A DNA stretch of 39,593 bases from Candidatus Uhrbacteria bacterium (lineage in GTDB: Bacteria; Patescibacteriota; Patescibacteriia; UBA9934). The stretch spans positions 1 through 39,593 of the forward strand of contig CALRHD010000007.1 of assembly GCA_943359325.1 (NCBI GenBank), given 5' to 3'. Under the pieces are notes generated by a model, which saw only the letters and a list, made by a program, of their open reading frames with translations, searched no databases and had not been told where the DNA came from. Numbering within the stretch: position 1 is the stretch's first letter; each line of letters starts with the position of its first letter. The position numbers were made by a program, and so were the translations under genes. This document shows, in pieces, positions 30,438 through 36,068 of this stretch.

Positions 30438-31220
30438 ATGATCCCATATTTCACGTGGCAAACGATTGCATTCGGTCCCATAACACTCTATGTGTGGGGC
30501 ATGTTTGTTGCGCTCGGATTTTTGACGGGAGCGTTTGCGGCGGCACAGTACGCAAAAAGTCGCGGGGATGATCCCAAAATTATTTACGACCTCGCAGTAT
30601 GGATGGCGGTAGCGGGAATGATTGGTGGGCGACTCGGCCACGTACTGTTTTACGAATTTCCGTTTTACGCTGCGCACCCTCTTGAAATTTTCGCCATTTG
30701 GCACGGTGGCATGTCGATGTTTGGTGGACTCATCGCGTGTGGGATTGTCGGCATATGGTTTTTGCGCCACAGAAACGTCGACGTCTGGCGTTACGTCGAC
30801 ACGGCTGCGTTTGGTCTTCCATTTGGCATCGCGATTGGCCGCATTGGCTGTTTCCTTATTCACGACCACCCCGGAACGGCGACGGACTTCATTCTCGGCG
30901 TGCAGTATCCCGACGGTGTCGTGCGCCACGATCTCGGACTGTATGAAGCGTTGAACGGACTTGCGATGGCAGTCGCATTTTTGCTGTTCCTCCGCTATGC
31001 GAAAAGTCCGCACAGTTCGTTACTCGCTACTCATTACTCACTACTATTCGCCATTTGGTACGGCACATTCCGTTTCGTGATGGATGCCTATCGTATAGTC
31101 GACACGCGATATTTTGGTGTCACCCCAGGGCAATATTTCGGCCTACTCCTCGCGATTTTTGGTATTATAGGCCTTGTGTGGATAAACAGGAGGCAGAAGG
31201 CGAGGGAAGTGCTAGAATGA
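30438..31220 (+). CDS. lgt: Prolipoprotein diacylglyceryl transferase (Lgt)
   Basis: Attaches diacylglycerol to the lipobox cysteine of prelipoproteins. The 260-aa polytopic product begins with PYFTWQTIAFGPITLYVWGM, has the signature GGRLGHVLFYEFPFYAAHP and HGGMSMFGGLIACGI, and the Lgt motif GRIGCFLIHDHPGTATD with the family RxGC pattern. The ATG at 30438 matches the family start; the frame stays open upstream from a TTG. The loop around residues 192-205 (SPHSSLLATHYS) is encoded by repeated TACTC words at 31019-31050 and looks inserted. A lipobox protein is encoded at 34035-34679. Confidence 0.9.
   Translation: MIPYFTWQTIAFGPITLYVWGMFVALGFLTGAFAAAQYAKSRGDDPKIIYDLAVWMAVAGMIGGRLGHVLFYEFPFYAAHPLEIFAIWHGGMSMFGGLIACGIVGIWFLRHRNVDVWRYVDTAAFGLPFGIAIGRIGCFLIHDHPGTATDFILGVQYPDGVVRHDLGLYEALNGLAMAVAFLLFLRYAKSPHSSLLATHYSLLFAIWYGTFRFVMDAYRIVDTRYFGVTPGQYFGLLLAIFGIIGLVWINRRQKAREVLE
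31210..31218 (+). promoter_or_regulatory. Extended -10 for the DsbA-like gene
   Basis: TGC then TAGAAT (31213-31218), overlapping the end of lgt. It gives a leader of about 30 nt. Confidence 0.4.
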
Positions 31221-31255
31221 GATCGTGATCACTGAATCAGCATTTTTGTAATAAT

Positions 31256-32068
31256 ATGACTGAAGATATTCGCCACGATGAGGATGTGCACGCCGAGAGT
31301 CATTCGCATATTCCCGAGTTGCATCACGAACCACACCACGCACCGCATTCCGCACCACGCGACATGGGTTTTTTTGACGGAAATCCGAAAATGATTTTCG
31401 TGTTTGGACTTGTTGCAGGAATTGCGTTGACGTATTTGGGCGGTGATTTGTCGTCGTTTAATTCTCGTGCACAAGCAGCGGGAAGTGGAGACGTTGCAAT
31501 TGTCGCAGATGCAGGAGACACCGCAGCGGCAGCAGACACAACGCCAAAGGTTCTCGCAGCCGTTACGGACACCGACCATATTCGTGGTGACATCAAAAAA
31601 GCAAAAGTCGTCATGATAGAGTACTCCGACTATCAATGCCCGTTCTGCGAGCGTCACCACCCAACCATGAAGGCGCTTGAAGAGAAATACGGTAACGACG
31701 TCGCATGGGTGTATCGTCACTTCCCGTTGTCGTTTCACCCGAACGCAAAACCCGCTGCACTTGCTGCGGAGTGTGCAAGCGAGCAGGGAAAGTTTTGGGA
31801 ATTTACCGACGCAATGTACGTGAGTCAGGACAAGCTTGGTGCAGGCTTTTACACAGAAACAGCAAAGGGGTTAGGACTTGATATGACGAAGTTTCAAGGT
31901 TGTGTTGACACATCAAGGTACGCCTCGGTGGTAAATGGCGACCAAAAGACGGGCGCAGCAGCAGGCGTCAATGGTACTCCCGCAACATTCATCAACGGCC
32001 AGCTTGTCTCCGGCGCAGTCGACCAGTCGACGTTTGAGGAGTTGATTGACGCAGCGTTGGCGAAGTAG
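31256..32068 (+). CDS. Membrane-anchored DsbA-like thiol oxidoreductase with His-rich N-terminus
   Basis: A 270-aa protein. Residues 1-35 are cytoplasmic and hold nine histidines (HSH, LHHEPHHAPH). A membrane segment follows (46-61), then an Ala/Asp-rich linker and a thioredoxin-fold domain of the DsbA/Thioredoxin_4 type, with CPFC at 128-131 (VVMIEYSDYQCPFC), the inserted helical domain, and the cis-proline region NGTPATFINGQ. It probably oxidises or isomerises cysteines of exported proteins. It lies downstream of lgt, with a strong terminator after it. No DsbB or VKOR partner is in the window. Confidence 0.88.
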   Translation: MTEDIRHDEDVHAESHSHIPELHHEPHHAPHSAPRDMGFFDGNPKMIFVFGLVAGIALTYLGGDLSSFNSRAQAAGSGDVAIVADAGDTAAAADTTPKVLAAVTDTDHIRGDIKKAKVVMIEYSDYQCPFCERHHPTMKALEEKYGNDVAWVYRHFPLSFHPNAKPAALAAECASEQGKFWEFTDAMYVSQDKLGAGFYTETAKGLGLDMTKFQGCVDTSRYASVVNGDQKTGAAAGVNGTPATFINGQLVSGAVDQSTFEELIDAALAK

Positions 32069-32087
32069 AAGGTAATTATCGTGAAAC

Positions 32088-32120
32088 AAAAACAGGGTCG
32101 ATATGAGACCCTGTTTTTTT
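32088..32120. terminator. Bidirectional intrinsic terminator between dsbA-like and helicase genes
   Basis: AAAAACAGGGTC (32088-32099), a 7-nt loop and GACCCTGTTTTT, followed by further T to 32120. The A-run at the left makes it work on both strands for the convergent genes. Confidence 0.92.
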
Positions 32121-32156
32121 ATACTACACCCTGCAAGCTACGACCTACAGCCTGTG

Positions 32157-33578
32157 TTATCTTCGTTTCGGATCGTAGCGATATGCAGGGGACGAATCCT
32201 CGTCGTCGATCCGCACACCATCTCGCATTGCGGGTTTTGATGTTGCATGCTGCGGGCGCGGGGAATGTGAGGGGGCACGGCTTGCTGCGTAAGCGGGGCG
32301 ACCACTCGATGGTGCTCGCGATGCTCCGCCCGTCGGCGTTGGTCGTTGACCAAATCCGCGTTGTCGGCTGGAGGTGCGTTGTGCGGGGTGTCCTCCTCGG
32401 GACGTTCCACCGCGGCGTTCCATGGGTTCTCGTCCTGCAGGAAGCATGACTGCTCCTGCTTCGGCACGGTGACGGCCCGTAACAGGGAGCTTGGTACGAA
32501 TAAGGCGCTCGATAGCGCGAATGTCGTTTGTTTGGTCGGGCGTCGCGAATGAAATCGCCTTGCCTTCTTGCCCTGCGCGGCCGGTGCGTCCAATGCGGTG
32601 TACATAGTCGTCGGAATTGTCGGGAAGGTCGAAGTTGACGACAAGGCTGATTCCTTTGACATCAATGCCGCGCGCAGCAATGTCGGTGGCAACGAGGACA
32701 CGGTAACGGCCACTCTTGAAGCCTTCGAGTGCTTCGCGACGTTGTGCAAGCGAACGGTTTGCGTGAATTTCCGCGGCGGTGTGACGTAAATCGCGGAGCG
32801 CTTTGCAAATCTTTTTCGCGCCATGTTTGGTGCGCGAAAACACGAGCACCGTTCCCATGTTTTCTTTGAGGAGCTTGAGGAGCAGGTCGAGCTTTGCGGC
32901 TTTGTCGACGATAAACACTTCTTGGCTCACGCGCTCGGCAGTCGTTCCTTGCTGGGCGACTTCGACGCGCACAGGCATTGCCATGTGCTTTGCGGCAATC
33001 GTCACGATGTCCGCAGGCATCGTGGCCGAGAACAGCATGGTTTGACGCTTTTTTGGAACTGCTTCAAGAATACGATTGATCTGTGGCGCGAAACCCATGT
33101 CGAGCATGCGGTCTGCTTCGTCGAGTACGAGAATAGAAACGCTATCGAGTTTGACCGTGCGCTGCTCCATGTGGTCGATGAGTCGTCCGGGAGTTGCAAT
33201 AATGATGTGCGGATTTGCCCCAAGCTGACGTTTCTGCTTGGCAATGTTTTCGCCGCCAATGAGCACAGCGGTGCGCATGCCCATGCCTCGACCGAGGCGC
33301 TGCAGTGCCTCGTCGACCTGAATGGCAAGCTCGCGGGTAGGCAAAATAATCAAGCCGCGACCCTTATGCTGGGCGAGGCGTTGGATCATGGGGATGCCGA
33401 ACGCGAATGTTTTGCCGGTACCGGTTTGTGCGATACCGATGATGTCTTTCCCTTCGATTGCGACCGGAATGGCTTTGTGCTGAATGGGGGTTGGTGTGGT
33501 GAGCTTTTGCTTTTCGAGAATGTCGAGAAGAGTCTTCGCGATACCCAAACCAAGAAAGCCCGTTGTTTCGGTGGTCAT
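32157..33578 (-). CDS. DEAD-box RNA helicase (RhlE-like)
   Basis: Unwinds RNA duplexes in ribosome assembly or RNA decay. The 473-aa product has the Q motif TPTPIQHKAIP, motif I AQTGTGKT, PTRELAIQ (Ia), DEAD (II), SATMP (III), VATDIAARGIDV (V) and HRIGRTGRAGQEG (VI). After residue 380 comes a disordered basic tail rich in R, G, S, P and Q (GGTSRGGHPAQR), common in RhlE-type proteins and likely RNA-binding. The ATG at 33578 is preferred over a TTG two codons upstream. A 120-nt leader separates it from the predicted promoter, which fits the long leaders of cold-type helicase genes, though that is inference. Confidence 0.94.
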   Translation of the reverse strand: MTTETTGFLGLGIAKTLLDILEKQKLTTPTPIQHKAIPVAIEGKDIIGIAQTGTGKTFAFGIPMIQRLAQHKGRGLIILPTRELAIQVDEALQRLGRGMGMRTAVLIGGENIAKQKRQLGANPHIIIATPGRLIDHMEQRTVKLDSVSILVLDEADRMLDMGFAPQINRILEAVPKKRQTMLFSATMPADIVTIAAKHMAMPVRVEVAQQGTTAERVSQEVFIVDKAAKLDLLLKLLKENMGTVLVFSRTKHGAKKICKALRDLRHTAAEIHANRSLAQRREALEGFKSGRYRVLVATDIAARGIDVKGISLVVNFDLPDNSDDYVHRIGRTGRAGQEGKAISFATPDQTNDIRAIERLIRTKLPVTGRHRAEAGAVMLPAGREPMERRGGTSRGGHPAQRTSSRQRGFGQRPTPTGGASRAPSSGRPAYAASRAPSHSPRPQHATSKPAMRDGVRIDDEDSSPAYRYDPKRR

Positions 33579-33705
33579 GTACAAAAATTAGGTGAATGAT
33601 GGCTTGACCAGAACCCTGGATCATCGCCACCATGCTGTGCGAAAAGGGGTTCAAAGCCGCACTTCGACAAGCTCGGTGCCTGCGGGGCGGTAAAATCAAG
33701 ACAAA

Positions 33706-33714
33706 AGTGTAGCA
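33706..33714 (-). promoter_or_regulatory. Extended -10 upstream of the helicase gene
   Basis: On the - strand TGC then TACACT (33711-33706), located just after the stop of the preceding gene. It leaves a leader of about 120 nt that can pair GAACCC with GGGTTC. Confidence 0.4.
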
Positions 33715-33720
33715 CACTAT

Positions 33721-34038
33721 CTACATTTCTTCAAATAACACCGTACTTACCGCGCGTTCAATGCGGGCGCACTCCTTTTCAATAGTCGGGCCATCGTATT
33801 CTCCTGCATGCATGTGGCCTTCGCCGTAACTGGGCTGTTTTTGGTCAAGATGGACGTCAAAAGTGATGTTTTCGCCTCGGTCAGTGGCATAGAGGTGAAA
33901 ACGAGGATAAAAGCCCTTGGTAAGACGGAGGACATAGCTCGACTCATGGGATTTTGGATCGACAAAAGGGGAGTACCCCGCCCGCCGGAGGACATTGACG
34001 ACATTCGAAATTGCAGCTCTGGGGAAGGTGAGTTTCAT
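33721..34038 (-). CDS. Conserved hypothetical, 105 aa
   Basis: A small soluble protein: MKLTFPRAAISNVVNVLRRA at the start, a beta-rich middle (ESSYVLRLTKGFYPRFHLYA, NITFDVHLDQKQPS), a histidine-containing EGHMHAGEYDG segment and a C-terminal helix. The pattern suggests a compact alpha/beta fold, but I recognise no family. It starts inside the lipoprotein stop (ATGA overlap), so the two are translationally coupled. Confidence 0.65.
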   Translation of the reverse strand: MKLTFPRAAISNVVNVLRRAGYSPFVDPKSHESSYVLRLTKGFYPRFHLYATDRGENITFDVHLDQKQPSYGEGHMHAGEYDGPTIEKECARIERAVSTVLFEEM

Positions 34039-34679
34039 AGTGGTGAACGACGATACAAGCCAAAAAGGCCGGTACCGTGGACAAGAGGTGACACGGTCAC
34101 GTCAAAGTTTTTTGATGCGGTCTTTTGGTCGGTGATTTCATTTTCTGGAAGGTCATCAATAAAAGTGGCGTTGGCCATGTCGATTTTCCATGTGGTACCG
34201 ATCATGCTGTTTTTTGCTTGGAGTGCTTGCTGCAACAATGATGTGTTGTTATTGATGCGCGTGCCACGACCACAGTCGGTAGTGACGGTTTCGCTTGGGT
34301 AGTTATTTGCGCGCCACACAGGTTTTACGGTGAGTGTTCCGTCCTGGTAAGACGCAACACCAGTGAGTGTACCGTCGTGGGAATCGGAAACGCTGCATGA
34401 GGGGTTTGGGCAAATGCTATTACTTTCTGTGTCGTATGCGCATGAAAAACGATCATCGACATACGTAACGTCACCTTCGATTTCGTACTGATCTTCATGG
34501 CGGCGAATAAAGTGTAACCTGACTGTTGCAGCACCAGAGGGGCCATATGCAAGTTCAGGCAACTTTTCAAATTGCCAACCCGCAATACCCCAAAACTCGT
34601 CAGGGAGGTCAGACTGTGTCGTACATCCTGCACCAAGCAGAAAGAGTGGGAATAAAAGCAAGAATAGCAGTTTGTTCAT
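34035..34679 (-). CDS. Predicted lipoprotein, unknown function
   Basis: A 214-aa protein with a lipoprotein signal peptide: MNKLLFLLLFPLFLLGAGC, with the lipobox cysteine at residue 19. The mature part is beta-rich (ATVRLHFIRRHEDQYEIEGDVTYVDD), with several cysteines (SCAYDTESNSICPNPSCSVS) that may form disulphides. The ATG at 34679 has a TATACT ending 8 nt before it; the two earlier in-frame starts are too close to that box or within it. Lgt, encoded 3 kb away, would lipidate it. The function is not known. Confidence 0.78.
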   Translation of the reverse strand: MNKLLFLLLFPLFLLGAGCTTQSDLPDEFWGIAGWQFEKLPELAYGPSGAATVRLHFIRRHEDQYEIEGDVTYVDDRFSCAYDTESNSICPNPSCSVSDSHDGTLTGVASYQDGTLTVKPVWRANNYPSETVTTDCGRGTRINNNTSLLQQALQAKNSMIGTTWKIDMANATFIDDLPENEITDQKTASKNFDVTVSPLVHGTGLFGLYRRSPL

Positions 34680-34687
34680 ATGCATGC

Positions 34688-34693
34688 AGTATA
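34688..34693 (-). promoter_or_regulatory. Predicted -10 for the lipoprotein gene
   Basis: TATACT on the - strand ends 8 nt before the ATG at 34679. Just upstream, 34695-34722 is an inverted repeat (AACACTATGCACTG with CAGTGCGTAGTGTT, one mismatch), which could be an operator or another palindrome of the type found elsewhere here. Confidence 0.5.
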
Positions 34694-34741
34694 CAACACT
34701 ATGCACTGACAGTGCGTAGTGTTGATTTTAACTAAAAACAA

Positions 34742-34765
34742 AAAAAGACCGCGTTAGCGGTTATT
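34742..34765 (-). terminator. Intrinsic terminator after tRNA-Pro(CGG)
   Basis: On the - strand ACCGC-TAAC-GCGGT is followed by CTTTTTTTG. Confidence 0.8.
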
Positions 34766-34768
34766 TTT

Positions 34769-34844
34769 TGGTCGGGCTGGCGGGATTTGAACCCACGGCC
34801 TCTTCGTCCCGAACGAAGCGCGCTACCATCTGCGCTACAGCCCG
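34769..34844 (-). tRNA. tRNA-Pro (anticodon CGG)
   Basis: Full cloverleaf on the - strand. The acceptor arm CGGGCTG pairs with CAGCCCG, the anticodon arm is CTTCG-TTCGGGA-CGAAG with CGG at 34-36, the T loop is TTCAAAT, and CCA is encoded at the end. It is close to E. coli tRNA-Pro(CGG) in the anticodon arm. It reads CCG codons. Confidence 0.95.
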
Positions 34845-34903
34845 ATGTCGCAACAGCGTACAACTTTGTAAATTTTTTCGCAATCGGGTACCCTTTGCCG
34901 CGT

Positions 34904-34991
34904 GGAAGGATCGCATAGTGGCCTAGTGCGCACGCTTGGAAAGCGTGTGAACCGCAAGGTTCCGAGAGTTCGAATCTCTCTCCTTCCGCCA
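34904..34991 (+). tRNA. tRNA-Ser (anticodon GGA)
   Basis: The acceptor GGAAGGA pairs with TCCTTCC. The anticodon arm is CACGC-TTGGAAA-GCGTG with GGA, there is a long variable arm (GAACCGCAAGGTTC) as in class II tRNAs, the T arm is GAGAG-TTCGAAT-CTCTC, and CCA is encoded. Confidence 0.95.
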
Positions 34992-35031
34992 TCCCACTTC
35001 GCCCTTAGGGCTACGTTAGGGATTTTCCAAT

Positions 35032-35106
35032 CGGGCCATGGCGCAGTGGTAGCGCGCTTGCATGGGGTGCAAGAGGCCGTGGGTTCAAGCCCCACTGGCC
35101 CGACCA
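35032..35106 (+). tRNA. tRNA-Pro (anticodon GGG)
   Basis: The acceptor CGGGCCA pairs with TGGCCCG. The anticodon arm is CTTGC-ATGGGGT-GCAAG with GGG, which reads CCC and CCT. The T arm is GTGGG-TTCAAGC-CCCAC, with encoded CCA. It lies 40 bases after tRNA-Ser(GGA), probably in one transcript. Confidence 0.95.
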
Positions 35107-35143
35107 GGCCGTCGAACGGCCTAAAACTATTTAATGACTTCAG

Positions 35144-35171
35144 AAATCCGTCGCATGAGCGGCGGATTTTT
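35144..35171 (+). terminator. Intrinsic terminator after the tRNA-Ser/tRNA-Pro transcript
   Basis: AAATCCGTCGC pairs with GCGGCGGATTT (one G-T pair, 4-nt loop) and runs into TTTTT. Confidence 0.82.
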
Positions 35172-35294
35172 GTTACAAAAACCCTAGCAAAAAAATGTAG
35201 GGCGCCCTGTTTTACGAGAGCGCCCGAGAGGGACGAGGTGTGACACTGGACATCTTTGTCTTTTTTTGGTAGCTTACAAAAACTGGAGGTTCTC

Positions 35295-35537
35295 TTGACA
35301 CGATTCATTGGAGAAATGGCATTTCTTTGCTTCGCTTTCCTCATTGCACAGCTTCTCGCTCTTTCGATGATGTCCTTTGCGGTATTGCTCGGCGATAAAC
35401 AGTGGAGTGCCTATAACGTTGTGATGGTTGGGATTGGTCTTACGGCGATGTTTTATCTGGAACGCATCTCAGCAAGACTGTCCAGCTCGGACACTTCGCT
35501 CAAGATCCCCGACGATGGTCGCCGCCGCGCGCCGTAG
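35295..35537 (+). CDS. Small two-span membrane protein
   Basis: An 80-aa protein with two hydrophobic segments (MAFLCFAFLIAQLLALSMMSFAVLL and YNVVMVGIGLTAMFYL) and a charged tail. I place the start at TTG 35295 because GGAGGT ends five bases before it, one of the two strong Shine-Dalgarno sites seen; ATG 35317 would remove six residues before the first span. No family is recognised. A short GGGCGC/GCGCCC hairpin (35200-35225) lies in its leader. Confidence 0.55.
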   Translation: MTRFIGEMAFLCFAFLIAQLLALSMMSFAVLLGDKQWSAYNVVMVGIGLTAMFYLERISARLSSSDTSLKIPDDGRRRAP

Positions 35538-35564
35538 CCACGCCCTCTTCGCTGCTGTTTCCAT

Positions 35565-35593
35565 TTGGGGAACGGCAGCGATTGTTTTATACT
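35565..35593 (+). promoter_or_regulatory. Predicted promoter for the EVE-domain gene
   Basis: TTGGGG (35565-35570), a 17-bp spacer and TATACT (35588-35593). The -10 ends 8 nt before the ATG at 35602, so a leaderless transcript is predicted. Confidence 0.5.
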
Positions 35594-35601
35594 TCTCCCG
35601 T

Positions 35602-36015
35602 ATGTCCTACTGGCTTTTGAAAACCGATCCTGACACCTACAGTTGGGGTGATTTGGTGAAAGAAAAAAAAACACAGTGGAGCGGCGTGCGCAACTTTCAG
35701 GCGCGGAATTTCTTGCGAAGCATGAAGGCGAATGATGTTGCACTCATTTATCACAGCATGGAGGAGCGGAGCGTGGTTGGCATTGCCCGCATTGTGAGTG
35801 GACCGTACGTTGACCCGAACGATGATAGATGGACAGTGGTTGACGTTGCCGCATGGAAACCGCTTACGAAGCCCGTCACACTTCTGCAAATCAAAATGCG
35901 GCCATCGCTCAAAAACATGTTGTTGGTGACGCACTCGAGGTTGTCGGTCATGCCGCTGACGCTCGGGCAAGCGAAAGCGGTGTTGAAGATAGGGAAGACG
36001 GAACTTGAAAAATAA
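35602..36015 (+). CDS. EVE-domain protein
   Basis: A 137-aa single-domain protein of the PUA-like EVE family, which binds modified bases in DNA or RNA. It begins MSYWLLKTDPDTYSWGDL, followed by WSGVRNFQARNFLRSMKANDVALIYHS and VVGIARIVSGPYVDP, the characteristic EVE order. The length is normal for a stand-alone EVE protein. The start was chosen at the family start; the frame stays open upstream through the gene for the small membrane protein. No restriction enzyme or methylase for DNA lies next to it, so its target may be RNA. Confidence 0.88.
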   Translation: MSYWLLKTDPDTYSWGDLVKEKKTQWSGVRNFQARNFLRSMKANDVALIYHSMEERSVVGIARIVSGPYVDPNDDRWTVVDVAAWKPLTKPVTLLQIKMRPSLKNMLLVTHSRLSVMPLTLGQAKAVLKIGKTELEK

Positions 36016-36023
36016 ATAACAAG

Positions 36024-36068
36024 TAAATAACAAGTCCCGATCTCGGGGAGATCGGGACTTGTTATTTA
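36024..36068. terminator. 21-bp perfect hairpin between convergent genes (CCCGATCTC element, copy 2)
   Basis: Arms 36024-36044 and 36048-36068 are exact reverse complements with loop GGG. The central 27 bp match the hairpin at 26426-26452 except for one loop base. The outer part is AT-rich (TAAATAACAAG on the left), and the TAA of the - strand surface-protein gene is inside the right arm. It can act as a terminator for both convergent genes. The word AAATAACAAGT also occurs once more just to the left. Confidence 0.85.

Noticed and set aside
32823-33599. 258-aa open frame on the + strand
   Set aside because: It is the antisense shadow of the DEAD-box helicase, whose motifs are complete on the - strand.
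35295-35300. TTGACA as a -35 promoter element
   Set aside because: No -10 box follows at 16-18 bp. The TTG fits better as a start codon behind GGAGGT.
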